A stretch of 64,000 nt of DNA, taken from contig JBOHUD010000020.1 in NCBI GenBank assembly GCA_050734155.1, positions 1 to 64,000 on the forward strand. Reading direction: 5' to 3'. Positions 24,322 to 32,345 of the stretch are shown one piece after another (position 1 is the first letter of the stretch; every line of letters begins with the position of its first letter). The notes beneath the pieces are model-generated. The model was not told where the DNA came from. It was given only the letters and a program-made list of their open reading frames with translations, and ran no database searches. Made by a program: the position numbers and the translations under genes. This DNA is from Aeolococcus sp050734155 (lineage in GTDB: Bacteria; Chloroflexota; Dormibacteria; Aeolococcales; Aeolococcaceae).

Positions 24322-26942
24322 GCGCTGCCCCCGCGGGCGCGGCTCACCGCCTCGCGGATGAGCGCCAGCGCCTCCTGCCGCCGGGCGGGGTCCTTCACGC
24401 CTCCCTGGGCGAAGTCGGGCCGCCCGCCTCCCCGGCCTCCCATCACCTCGGCGGCGCTCCGCACCAGGTCGCCTGCCCTGATCCCTGATCTCTGCGCGCT
24501 GGGGCCGACCTTCACGGCGAAGGCGGCGTCGCCGACCACCACCGCCACGCCATCCGCCCCCAGCTGCTCGGCGAAGAGGCGGTCGGTGACATCGACGATC
24601 ATGCCCGCGTCCGCCTGGGCGTCGACCAGCAGCTCCGCGTAGCGCAGGTCCCCGAACGTGGTGATGGTGGGCTGGGACGCTCCAGCCTCTGCCGGGCCCG
24701 ACACCGACAGGGTCCGGCGCCTGGCCGAGGCGAGCTCGCGCCGCGCGGCGCGCACCTGCTCCTGCAGCGCGGTCACCCGCTCCGGCACCTCGCTGGGGCG
24801 GGCCCTGAGCGCGCGGGCGGTGAGCAGCAGGCTGTCGCCGGTCTCCCTCCAGCGCCGCTCCGCCGCCTCGCCGACCACCATCTCGATGCGCCGGATGCCC
24901 TGGCCGATGCTGCTCTCCGCCACGATGATGGCGGCCCCCATCTCGCCGGCACCACCCACGTGGGTGCCACCGCAGAGCTCGCGGGACCACCCGCCGAAGT
25001 CGACCACCCGCACCGTCTCACCGTACTTCTCGTCGATCAGCGCGATGGCGCCGCTCGCCCTGGCCTGGGCGACGGGCATGACCTCTGTTCGGCGAGGTGG
25101 GTTGGAGCGGATGTGGTGGTTGACGCGCGTCTCGACGTCGCGCAGCTCGGCCGGGCTGAGAGCCCGGCCCAGCGAGAAGTCGAAGGTGGCGTGGTCGGGC
25201 CCCACCAGGGAGCCGCGCTGCACCACGCCGGCTCCGAGCACCTCGCGCAGGGCCTGGTTGAGAAAGTGAGTGGCGCTGTGGTGACGCGCCACCTGGGCGC
25301 GGCGCTCACCGTCCACCACCGCGCGCACGGCGACTCCGGCCGCCAGGGTGCCCTCCTCCACGCGCACCGTGTGCACCCGTGCGCCCCCCACCATGGTGGT
25401 GTCGAGGACCCGGGCACGGCCGGCCTCGAAGAGCAGGTCACCGGTGTCTCCCACCTGGCCACCCGCCTCCGCGTAGAACGGGCTCGTGTCCAGGATCACT
25501 GCGTCCTCGGCGCCGGCCGGGAGCAGGTCCCGTGGCTCGGCGCCGCCGATGCGCAGCACGGTGGCCGGGCTCTCCAGGAATTCGTAGCCGACGAAGACGG
25601 TGGCGGGCAGCCGGGGACCACCTTCGAAGCCGACACGCACATGGGCGGCCTTGCTGCGCTCCCGCTGCTCGGCCATGGCGGCATCGAAGCCCGCGCGGTC
25701 CACGGCGACGCCTCGCTCCCCTGCCATCTCGACTGTCATCTCGATGGGCAGACCATAGGTGTCATGGAGCCGGAACGCCTCCCCTCCGGGGATGGTTCCG
25801 ACACCAGAGTCCAGCAGTGAGGCGAGGCGATCCGAGCCGGCGTCGAGAGTGCGCGCGAACCCCGCCTCCTCCTCCACGAGGGTGCGCTCCACGAGTGGGC
25901 GGTTGTCGACGATCTCCGGGTAGGCGTCGCCCATGGCGTCGACGACGGCGGCGACCGCGGGGGCCAGGCCACCCCTGAGGCCGACACGACGCCCGTGGAT
26001 GGCGGCCCGGCGGATCACCCGCCGAAGCACGTAGCCGCGAGCCTCGGTTCCGGGCAGGACGCCGTCGGCGATCAGGAAGGTGGCGGCGCGGACGTGGTCG
26101 GCGAGGACGTGCAGGCTGGCGAGGCGCCCGGGCGTGCCCGGTCCCGGTTCCAGGCGATCTGCGAACGACGCGATGATCCCGGCGAACATGTCGGTGTCGT
26201 ACACGCTGCGGACGTCCTGGACGACGGCGGCGAGGCGGTCCAGCCCCATCCCGGTGTCGACAGTCCTCCGCGGCAGCGGCGAGCGATTGCCGGCCTCATC
26301 CTGGTTGAACTCCATGAAGACGAGGTTCCAGATCTCGACCCAGCGATTGCCGCCGCATTCGTCCTCGGGAAGGCAGTCGTCGCGCCCGCATGAGCAGGGG
26401 GTGCCCCAGTCCCAGTGGATCTCGCTGTCGTACCCGCAGGGACCGGTCGGGCCGGCCTCCCACCAGTTGTCGGCGATGCGCGAGATGCCCTCGGCGGGGA
26501 TGCCGGTCACCTCGCGCCAGAGGCGCTCGGATTCGCTGTCGTCGGGAAAGATGCTCGGCCGCAGCCGCCGCGGATCGAGGCCGTACACCTCGGTGAGCAG
26601 CTCCCAGGCGGCGACGATGGCGCCCTCCTTGAAGTAGCCGCCGATCGACCAGTTGCCGAGCATCTCGAAGAAGGTGTGGTGGGTGTCGTCGCCGACCTCG
26701 GCGATGTCGTCGCGCAGGCCCTGGCCGCGAAAGCACTTCTGGCAGGAGACGAGCAGCGGCGAGGGCGGCTCGGCCTCCCCGGTGATGTAGGGCTTGAGCG
26801 GGACCATCCCGGCCACGTTGAAGAGCAGGGACGGATCGTCGTGGGTGATCAGCGATGCGCTCGCCAGACGATGGTGTCCGTGGTCTTCGAAGTAGCTGAG
26901 AAAGCGTTCCCGGATCTCGTGGGTGCGCAAACGCCCGTCCAT
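24318..26942 (-). CDS. alaS: Alanyl-tRNA synthetase
   Basis: It charges tRNA-Ala and edits mischarged serine/glycine. The 874-residue length fits. The class II core begins MDGRLRTHEIRERFLSYFEDHGH; motif 2 and neighbours read SCQKCFRGQGLRDDIAEVG and HHTFFEMLGNWSIGGYFKEGAI. The editing domain has the zinc ligands HHSATHFLNQAL and CGGTHVGGAGEMG. The C-terminal C-Ala/DHHA1 region is present, ending GGRGGGRPDFAQGGVKD. The start ATG 26942 is chosen over the much longer open frame because homology begins there. Confidence 0.97.
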   Translation of the reverse strand: MDGRLRTHEIRERFLSYFEDHGHHRLASASLITHDDPSLLFNVAGMVPLKPYITGEAEPPSPLLVSCQKCFRGQGLRDDIAEVGDDTHHTFFEMLGNWSIGGYFKEGAIVAAWELLTEVYGLDPRRLRPSIFPDDSESERLWREVTGIPAEGISRIADNWWEAGPTGPCGYDSEIHWDWGTPCSCGRDDCLPEDECGGNRWVEIWNLVFMEFNQDEAGNRSPLPRRTVDTGMGLDRLAAVVQDVRSVYDTDMFAGIIASFADRLEPGPGTPGRLASLHVLADHVRAATFLIADGVLPGTEARGYVLRRVIRRAAIHGRRVGLRGGLAPAVAAVVDAMGDAYPEIVDNRPLVERTLVEEEAGFARTLDAGSDRLASLLDSGVGTIPGGEAFRLHDTYGLPIEMTVEMAGERGVAVDRAGFDAAMAEQRERSKAAHVRVGFEGGPRLPATVFVGYEFLESPATVLRIGGAEPRDLLPAGAEDAVILDTSPFYAEAGGQVGDTGDLLFEAGRARVLDTTMVGGARVHTVRVEEGTLAAGVAVRAVVDGERRAQVARHHSATHFLNQALREVLGAGVVQRGSLVGPDHATFDFSLGRALSPAELRDVETRVNHHIRSNPPRRTEVMPVAQARASGAIALIDEKYGETVRVVDFGGWSRELCGGTHVGGAGEMGAAIIVAESSIGQGIRRIEMVVGEAAERRWRETGDSLLLTARALRARPSEVPERVTALQEQVRAARRELASARRRTLSVSGPAEAGASQPTITTFGDLRYAELLVDAQADAGMIVDVTDRLFAEQLGADGVAVVVGDAAFAVKVGPSAQRSGIRAGDLVRSAAEVMGGRGGGRPDFAQGGVKDPARRQEALALIREAVSRARGGSA

Positions 26943-26990
26943 GGTGTGGGGCCCGCGGGCGCGAGCCGATGGTTGCGGGGGATCGACGCA

Positions 26991-26996
26991 ATTGTA
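26991..26996 (-). promoter_or_regulatory. -10 box upstream of alaS
   Basis: A perfect-looking TACAAT lies 48 bases before the alaS ATG, in the gap after the sigma-factor gene. Unlike most starts here it leaves an untranslated leader of about 40 bases. No -35 or Shine-Dalgarno is clear. Confidence 0.5.
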
Positions 26997-27030
26997 GCCG
27001 GTCGCCGCCGCAGCGCCCCCCGCGCGAGCC

Positions 27031-27855
27031 TCAGACGGCAGCCCCGTCCCCCATCTCGCGACGGAGGTGGTCGACAGCCGCCCGCTGCAGGCGCGAGACG
27101 TGCATCTGGGAGATCCCCAGGCGTTTGGCCACCTCGGTCTGGGGCAGCTCCTCGACGAAACGGAGCGCCATGATCTCCCGCTCGCGCGGGTTGAGGTGCG
27201 CCATGGCCTGCTCGAGAAGGGCGCGCATCTCCACGCGGTCGAGGTTGCTGTCCTCGGTGCCGAGCCGTTCGCCGAGGGTGATGGCCTCGTCGTTGCGCCC
27301 GGCGGGGGCCGCCTCCAGGGAGACGGTGCGTTGAGCGGGCGACACCTCGAGCGCGGCCAGGACGTCCTCGGGCTCCAGCCCGAGGCGCTCACCGATCTCG
27401 CCGATGCTGGGGGAGCGTCCCAGCTCGCCGGTGAGCTGCTGGGCTGCGGCGTTGACGCGCAGCAGGTTCTCCTGGAGCCGGCGGGGCACCCGGACCGCCC
27501 AGGAGCGGTCGCGGAAGTAGCGCCGGATCTCGCCCATGATCGTCGGGGTGGCGAAGGTGCTGAACTCGTTCTCCAGCGACGGATCGAAGCGTTCGATGGC
27601 GTGGATCAGGCCGAGAAAGCCGACCTGCTCGATGTCCTCCAGGGGCTCACCTCGATTGGCGAAACGGCGGGCGATGTAGTGGACCAGGTCCGAGTTCAGC
27701 TCCACCAATCGATCGCGGACCGCCGGGTCACGCGTGGTGCTGTACTCGCGGAGAAGGCCGCGCACCAGCTCACGGCGCGCGCTCGGCGCCGGTTTGGGAA
27801 TGGTCCGCGTTCTCTTCGCGCCCGCCGCCCCGTCGTCACGGGGCAGGACGCTCAC
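27031..27855 (-). CDS. RNA polymerase sigma factor, SigB/SigF/SigG type
   Basis: A 274-residue group 3 sigma factor. Region 2 reads LVELNSDLVHYIARRF through FSTFATPTIMGEIRRYFRDR; region 3 spans the VPRRLQENLLRVNAAAQQL helices; region 4 has LNPREREIMALRFVEELPQTEVAKRLGISQMHVSRLQRAAVDHL. This architecture matches general-stress or sporulation sigma factors controlled by RsbW/SpoIIAB-like anti-sigmas. GTG 27855 overlaps the stop of such a gene (GTGA), so the pair is translationally coupled. The first ~28 residues are basic and poorly conserved. Confidence 0.93.
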   Translation of the reverse strand: MSVLPRDDGAAGAKRTRTIPKPAPSARRELVRGLLREYSTTRDPAVRDRLVELNSDLVHYIARRFANRGEPLEDIEQVGFLGLIHAIERFDPSLENEFSTFATPTIMGEIRRYFRDRSWAVRVPRRLQENLLRVNAAAQQLTGELGRSPSIGEIGERLGLEPEDVLAALEVSPAQRTVSLEAAPAGRNDEAITLGERLGTEDSNLDRVEMRALLEQAMAHLNPREREIMALRFVEELPQTEVAKRLGISQMHVSRLQRAAVDHLRREMGDGAAV

Positions 27856-28310
27856 GAAGCTTTGTACTTCGTCAGCCGGACACGCAGACCACCGGTGCGC
27901 TCGTCGACCCTGTAGCTGTGGTCGTCGACGAACAACCCCATGAGCCGGAGCGCGAGGTCGGTGGCCGCGGCCACCTCCTGGCGTTCCCTCGCCACCGCCT
28001 TGGCCACCGCCTGCTGACGCACCGCGGCCGCCTGGGCGACCACCTGGCGGGCGCAGCTGCTGTGCACCTGCACCTCGAGGCGCGTGCCCTCGACGATGAA
28101 GGTGAGGCGGATCTGGCCGAGCCCGGCGCCGCCCACCCGCAGGGCGCAGGCGATGGCGTTCTCGCACGCCTGGGCGACGGCGATGGTCAGATCATGCACC
28201 GCCTCGACGTCGAAGCCCGCGACCGCGGCGAATGCCGAGGCGGCGCGCTTGGCGACCACGATGTAGGCGGGATCGGCCGGCAGACGGAGTTCAGACGTGG
28301 TCCGAGTCAT
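27852..28310 (-). CDS. Degenerate RsbW/SpoIIAB-like anti-sigma factor
   Basis: A 152-residue protein with the GHKL-fold pattern of anti-sigma kinases (LRLPADPAYIVVAKRAASAFA, then VHDLTIAVAQACENAIACAL). Key residues differ from the family: the catalytic glutamate of the N box is Q47 (AQACEN), although N51 is kept, and the G1 box DxGxG is replaced by HSSCARQ near residue 83. A long Ala/Gln/Arg helix follows. ATP binding and kinase activity toward an RsbV partner are therefore doubtful, and no rsbV-like gene is present in the window. Adjacent sigma-factor coupling still argues for an anti-sigma role. The ATG 28310 follows a SigB-type promoter closely. Confidence 0.82.
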   Translation of the reverse strand: MTRTTSELRLPADPAYIVVAKRAASAFAAVAGFDVEAVHDLTIAVAQACENAIACALRVGGAGLGQIRLTFIVEGTRLEVQVHSSCARQVVAQAAAVRQQAVAKAVARERQEVAAATDLALRLMGLFVDDHSYRVDERTGGLRVRLTKYKAS

Positions 28311-28322
28311 CCTGCTTGAGAA

Positions 28323-28348
28323 GTACCCCCTGTCAACGCTGGTCAAAC
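28323..28348 (-). promoter_or_regulatory. SigB/SigF-type promoter of the anti-sigma/sigma pair
   Basis: GTTTGA at 28348-28343, 14 bases, then GGGTAC at 28328-28323 matches the SigB-group consensus GTTTAA-N12-14-GGGTAT closely. It ends 12 bases before the anti-sigma ATG, giving a leader of only about five bases. It overlaps the last codons of the small ORF upstream. The sigma factor encoded in this operon belongs to the group that reads such promoters, so auto-regulation is the simple reading. Confidence 0.65.
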
Positions 28349-28533
28349 GGTGGCGCGTCCGCCTCCGAGCCCGCCGGCACCGCCCCGGCAGCCTCCCGAC
28401 CCTGCGCCACCGCGTCGTCGATGCCCTCGGCGAACTCGCGCGAGCGCCGCCGCTCGTTGGCGCGCCAGTACACGATCGCCCCGGCCACGGCGGCGGCGGC
28501 GAACAGACCCGAGCGGCCGAGGCGCAGACGCAG
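28333..28533 (-). CDS. Small membrane protein, probable CTG start
   Basis: A 66-codon frame reading LRLRLGRSGLFAAAAVAG, then AIVYWRANERRRSREFAEG and a Glu/Ala-rich tail ending DAPPFDQR. It has a basic N-terminus, one short hydrophobic helix and a charged cytoplasmic-type tail. There is no ATG, GTG or TTG between the preceding in-frame TAA and the hydrophobic segment. A CTG at 28533 stands seven bases after a perfect AGGAG (28545-28541), which is ideal spacing. Codon use is GC3-rich as in real genes. The 3' end overlaps the SigB-type promoter. Function is unknown; it could sense envelope state for the neighbouring anti-sigma. Confidence 0.5.
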   Translation of the reverse strand: MRLRLGRSGLFAAAAVAGAIVYWRANERRRSREFAEGIDDAVAQGREAAGAVPAGSEADAPPFDQR

Positions 28534-28566
28534 GGCGGTGCTCCTGTGGGTGGGCGGTCGCGGGGA

Positions 28567-28830
28567 TTATCGACCTCCCAGCCGTCGCGGGGCCGTCAGC
28601 ACCAGACCGGCAGCCTCGACGAGCGCAATGCCCACCACGTCGGCGGCGGGGTGCACCGAGCCCAGGGAGGGGCCACCGTGCCCGCTCAGGGCCACCAGCT
28701 CGGCCCCGAGCAATCCGATCACGGCACAGGCCAGGGCGATCGGGTAATTGCCGCGGCGGGGCGCGATGAGCCGGGTCAGCTGAGCCGCGATGGCCACGAT
28801 CAGCACAGCCAGCACGATGCCCGGGCTCAC
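28567..28830 (-). CDS. Small integral membrane protein
   Basis: An 87-residue protein with three predicted hydrophobic segments (GIVLAVLIVAIAAQLTRLI, YPIALACAVIGLLGAEL, and VVGIALVEAAGLVLTA). The layout resembles the GlsB/YeaQ-type stress membrane proteins, but similarity is too weak for a firm call. GTG 28830 is chosen because it begins the hydrophobic part and lies seven bases after TAGGCT; the open frame extends to 28905, but those codons have unusually low third-position GC. It lies upstream of the anti-sigma/sigma pair. Confidence 0.6.
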   Translation of the reverse strand: MSPGIVLAVLIVAIAAQLTRLIAPRRGNYPIALACAVIGLLGAELVALSGHGGPSLGSVHPAADVVGIALVEAAGLVLTAPRRLGGR

Positions 28831-28837
28831 CCGGTGG

Positions 28838-28843
28838 AGCCTA
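28838..28843 (-). promoter_or_regulatory. Possible -10 box of the small membrane protein gene
   Basis: TAGGCT fits the TANNNT pattern and is followed by seven bases and GTG 28830, the same spacing as at other leaderless starts in the window. Confidence 0.35.
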
Positions 28844-28984
28844 CTAGCACCCGGCGGCCGCGCCAGTCCCGGGCTGAGCCCGTCTACCCAGGTGGGATCC
28901 CGCACGACGCCTTCCCCCCTCCACGCGCACGATGCCGAGGCCCGGGGTCCAGCGGACGAATATGAGGTTCCCGATGCGTTTGAT

Positions 28985-29019
28985 GTTGGTCCAGCCGCGT
29001 ATGGATGGCTGCGACCAAC
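28985..29019 (-). other. Interrupted 12-bp stem-loop between aspS and the small membrane gene
   Basis: GTTGGTC pairs with GACCAAC and, after a one-base bulge, CAGCC pairs with GGCTG around a ten-base loop. It lies about 40 bases beyond the aspS stop in a 227-base gene-free gap. No run of T follows on either strand, so it is not a textbook intrinsic terminator. A TAGGAT hexamer at 29040-29035 lies just upstream on the same strand, so a short structured RNA or leader is possible. The rest of the gap shows nothing recognisable. Confidence 0.5.
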
Positions 29020-29057
29020 CGGGTGCCGCCGGCGATCCTACCGCACGGTCGCGCCGA

Positions 29058-30869
29058 TCAACCCTGGCCGCCCGGGGACATCTCTGGGGAAGGCGAGCCC
29101 GGCCCCGGACGCACCGCCAGGCCGAGCTCGGCGAGCTGTCCGCCCTCCACCGGGGCGGGCGCTCCCGTCATCGGCTCCTGCGCCTGCTGGTTCTTTGGGA
29201 ACGCGATGACGTCGCGGATGTTGTCCTCCCCCAGTCCTTCCATGACCAGCCGCTCGACGCCGGCGGCGAATCCACCGTGGGGCGGAACACCGTACTGGAA
29301 GGCCTCGAGAAGGAAGCCGAACTTCCGCCGCGCCGCCTCGGCGTCGATCCCGATGGTCGCGAACACCCGCTGCTGGAGCGCGGGATCGGTGATCCTGATG
29401 CTGCCGCTGCCGATCTCGCGGCCGTTGAGAACGATGTCGTAGGCCCGCGAGCGGATGTGCAGGGGATCGCTCTCGAGACGATCGATGTCGTCGCCGTGGA
29501 TCATGGTGAAGGGGTGGTGGAGCGGGGCCAGGCCACCGGTCTGCTCGTCGCGCTCGAACATGGGAAAGTCGGTCACCCAGACCATCGCCATCTCGTCGGC
29601 GCCGGCCCAGCCACGCTCTCGAGCCAGGTGATTGCGCAGTGCCCCCAGCGCCGCGGCGACCACCGCCGCGGAGTCGGCCACCATCAGGACGGCGTCGCCG
29701 GCCCCCGCGCCGGTGATGGCCCCGATGGTGTCGAGCTCGCCTTGGGTGAAGAACTTGGCGATCCCACCCTCCCAGCCTGCCTCGCGCCGCCAGAGATAGG
29801 CCAGCCCACGGGCGCGGAAGGTGCGCGCCACCTCGGTGAGCCTGCCCTCGATGTCGCCGCGGGTGAGGTCGCCGCCCCCGGCGACCGCGATCCCCTTGAC
29901 CACGCCGCCGCCGGACACCGCGTCCGCGAAGACGCGAAAGCCGCAGGAGCGCAGCGCCTCGGTGAGGTCGCGCAGCTCGACGCCGAAGCGCACGTCCGGC
30001 TTGTCCACACCGTAGCGATCCATTGACTCCTGCCAGCTGAGGCGCGGGAAGGGGGTGGCGATGGCGCCGCGGAAGCCGCTCGCCGACCATGCCGAGGAGA
30101 TGGCCCGCTCCAGGACCCCGAAGACGTCCTCCTCGTCGACGAAGGACATCTCGATGTCCAGCTGGGTGAACTCCGGCTGGCGATCGGCCCTGAGGTCCTC
30201 GTCGCGCATGCAGCGCGCGATCTGGAAGTAGCGGTCCAGCCCGGCCACCATGCAGAGCTGCTTGTACAGCTGCGGTGACTGCGGCAGCGCGTAGAAGCTG
30301 CCGTTCTGGAGGCGGCTGGGAACCAGGTAGTCGCGAGCTCCCTCGGGTGTTGCCCGGATCATCATCGGCGTCTCGATCTCGGTGAAACCCATGTCCACCA
30401 TGGCGGTGCGGAGCGCTGCGATGAACGTGGCCCGGGCGCGCAGGTTGCGCTGCAGCCGAGGACGGCGCAGATCGAGGTAGCGGTGGCGCAGGCGCAGGGT
30501 CTCGTCGACCTCCGTCTCCTCGTTCACGGGGAAGGGCGGCGTCCTGGCCACCGACAGCACCTCGCACTCCTCGGCGTGCAGCTCCACCTCCCCGGTGTCG
30601 CGCCGCGGGTTGATGTTGGGCGCGTCGCGAGCTCGCAGGGTGCCTCGCAACCGCATGACGCACTCCAGGCGCACCCCGTGCGCGGCCGCGTGCGCCCGGG
30701 GAGCTGTCTGCGGGTTGATGACCACCTGGAGGATCCCGCTGTGATCGCGGACGTCGAGGAAGATCAACCCGCCATGGTCACGGCGCCGGTCGACCCAGCC
30801 GAACACGGTCATCTCCTGGCCGGCGTCGGCCAGGCGGGGGGCTCCGCAACTGGTGCGGGTGATGCTCAC
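29058..30869 (-). CDS. aspS: Aspartyl-tRNA synthetase
   Basis: Bacterial-type AspRS of 603 residues: an OB-fold anticodon domain (TVFGWVDRRRDHGGLIFLDVRDHSG), class II catalytic motifs (YLDLRRPRLQRNLRARATF; FQIARCMRDEDLRADRQPEFTQLDIEMSF; GGFAAGVERLVMEGLGEDNIRDVIAFPK) and the inserted GAD domain. It ends with a Pro/Gly-rich tail. GTG 30869 overlaps the hisS stop as GTGA, and the hisS-aspS pairing is common. Whether it also charges tRNA-Asn cannot be read reliably; no gatCAB genes are in the window. Confidence 0.96.
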   Translation of the reverse strand: MSITRTSCGAPRLADAGQEMTVFGWVDRRRDHGGLIFLDVRDHSGILQVVINPQTAPRAHAAAHGVRLECVMRLRGTLRARDAPNINPRRDTGEVELHAEECEVLSVARTPPFPVNEETEVDETLRLRHRYLDLRRPRLQRNLRARATFIAALRTAMVDMGFTEIETPMMIRATPEGARDYLVPSRLQNGSFYALPQSPQLYKQLCMVAGLDRYFQIARCMRDEDLRADRQPEFTQLDIEMSFVDEEDVFGVLERAISSAWSASGFRGAIATPFPRLSWQESMDRYGVDKPDVRFGVELRDLTEALRSCGFRVFADAVSGGGVVKGIAVAGGGDLTRGDIEGRLTEVARTFRARGLAYLWRREAGWEGGIAKFFTQGELDTIGAITGAGAGDAVLMVADSAAVVAAALGALRNHLARERGWAGADEMAMVWVTDFPMFERDEQTGGLAPLHHPFTMIHGDDIDRLESDPLHIRSRAYDIVLNGREIGSGSIRITDPALQQRVFATIGIDAEAARRKFGFLLEAFQYGVPPHGGFAAGVERLVMEGLGEDNIRDVIAFPKNQQAQEPMTGAPAPVEGGQLAELGLAVRPGPGSPSPEMSPGGQG

Positions 30870-32137
30870 CCTGCGCTGTCCTGGTTGGCCCTGACCAGCT
30901 CTGCTGTGACCGCGTCGAGAACGCCGCCGGCGCTGACCACCTGCTGCGTGCGAGTGCGCAGGTTGCGCAGCACCAGCCCCTCGTCGAGCCCGATGAGCAG
31001 CGCCAGCAGGGCGCCGAGCCGGTCTGCATCGCGCAGCTTCCTGTCGAGTCGGCGATCGGTGAGGTCGGTGACCACGGAGGTCCGGGCGCGCAGTTCCTGC
31101 GCCAGCCGGCGCACCTCCGGGGGCGAGGCTGCAGCGGTGGTGCAGATCACCAACTGCGCTGCCGGCTGCGGCCCGGGAGCGGTGCCCTGCTCACCGACGA
31201 TGCTCAGCAGTCGTTCGACCCCGAGGGCATAGCCCACCCCGGGCGTGGCTGGGAAACCGAGCTGCTCGGCGAGCCCGTCGTACCGGCCGCCACCGCCAAG
31301 CGCGTTTTGCGCACCCTGCAGAGAGCGGTGCCAGAACTCGAAGGCGGTGTGCGTGTAGTAGTCGAGCCCGCGCACCAGGCGCTGGTTGTGGGTGTAGGGG
31401 ATCCCGGCGTCGTCGAGGTGTCTGCACACCGATTCGAAGTACCGGCGACTGGCAGCGCTCAGGTGTTCTCCGAGCATGGGTGCGTTCTCGACGTGACCAG
31501 CGTCCTTCCTGCAGTCGAGCAGGCGCAGCGGGTTGACGTCGAGCCGGCGCCGGCAGTCCTCGCACAGCGAGTCGCGCAGCGGCGTGTAGTAGGCGATCAG
31601 CGCATGTCGATAGCCGAGCCGGTCCTCCAGGTCGCCGAGGGTGTTGAGCTGCAGGTCGATGCCCTCGATGCGGAGCTCGGCGGTGAAGCGCCAGGCCAGC
31701 TCGACGACCTCGGCGTCATGGGCGGGGTCGCGTTCACCGATCACCTCGACGCCGACCTGGCTGAACTGACGCTGCCGGCCCGCCTGCGGTCGGTCGTAGC
31801 GGAACATCGCCATGGCGTAGTGCACGCGCACCGGCCGGTGGCGCTGCTCGAGGTGCGCCCCGAGCACGGCTCGAAGCACCGGGGCGGTTCCCTCGGGCCG
31901 CAGCGTCAGCGACCTGCCGCCGCGGTCGGTGAACGTGTACATCTCCTTGTCGACGACGTCGGTGCCCGAGCCGACCGCGCGGGCAAACAGCTCGGTCGCC
32001 TCGAAAGCGGGCGTGTCGATCAGTTGGTAGCCGTGCCGCCCCGCCACGGTGGCATGGGTCTCATGGAACCATCGCCAGGCAGGCGCCTCGTCAGGTAGCA
32101 GGTCTCTCGTCCCTCGAGGGAGCGCGATCGGGCTCAT
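30866..32137 (-). CDS. hisS: Histidyl-tRNA synthetase
   Basis: A 423-residue class II synthetase beginning SPIALPRGTRDLLPDEAPAW. Motif 2 is in MAMFRYDRPQAGRQRQFSQVGVEVIG, and the histidine-specific LVRGLDYYTHTAFEFWH and YDGLAEQLGFPATPGVGYALGVERLL blocks are present. A C-terminal anticodon-binding domain follows. The ATG at 32137 comes nine bases after a TACACT hexamer. No Shine-Dalgarno is present. Confidence 0.96.
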   Translation of the reverse strand: MSPIALPRGTRDLLPDEAPAWRWFHETHATVAGRHGYQLIDTPAFEATELFARAVGSGTDVVDKEMYTFTDRGGRSLTLRPEGTAPVLRAVLGAHLEQRHRPVRVHYAMAMFRYDRPQAGRQRQFSQVGVEVIGERDPAHDAEVVELAWRFTAELRIEGIDLQLNTLGDLEDRLGYRHALIAYYTPLRDSLCEDCRRRLDVNPLRLLDCRKDAGHVENAPMLGEHLSAASRRYFESVCRHLDDAGIPYTHNQRLVRGLDYYTHTAFEFWHRSLQGAQNALGGGGRYDGLAEQLGFPATPGVGYALGVERLLSIVGEQGTAPGPQPAAQLVICTTAAASPPEVRRLAQELRARTSVVTDLTDRRLDRKLRDADRLGALLALLIGLDEGLVLRNLRTRTQQVVSAGGVLDAVTAELVRANQDSAG

Positions 32138-32146
32138 AGCCGCCCG

Positions 32147-32152
32147 AGTGTA
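32147..32152 (-). promoter_or_regulatory. -10 box of hisS, near-leaderless
   Basis: TACACT lies nine bases before the hisS ATG, which leaves a leader of only two or three bases. It starts the hisS-aspS unit. Confidence 0.55.
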
Positions 32153-32209
32153 CCGGCGCTTCCGCTCCGGGCAGGAGGAGCCCCGGCACAACGCGGCTCC
32201 AGGCCGAGC

Positions 32210-32335
32210 TCAGGGCCCCGAGGGTTGCTCCCCGCTGCGTCTGGCGGCGGCGTTGGCGAGGTTGCCCGCCACCACCACGATGGTGTGGTCGAGGTCGAAG
32301 GATGCTCCGCCACCGCCGGCCCTGGGAGTGGCCAT
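32210..32335 (-). CDS. Hypothetical 41-residue ORF after rel
   Basis: ATG 32335 opens ten bases after the rel stop and encodes MATPRAGGGGASFDLDHTIV, continuing with a short hydrophobic VVVAGNLANAAARRS segment to a TGA at 32212-32210. The codons are GC3-rich, but the ORF is short, the Shine-Dalgarno is weak (GGGGCGG) and I recognise no family. It may be chance; it fills most of the 208-base gap between rel and hisS. Confidence 0.3.
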   Translation of the reverse strand: MATPRAGGGGASFDLDHTIVVVAGNLANAAARRSGEQPSGP

Positions 32336-32345
32336 CCGCCCCGTC

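Noticed and set aside
26943..27392. A 150-residue N-terminal extension of alaS
   Set aside because: It is antisense-like low-complexity translation of the sigma gene frame; AlaRS homology begins at ATG 26942 after a gap with a -10 box.
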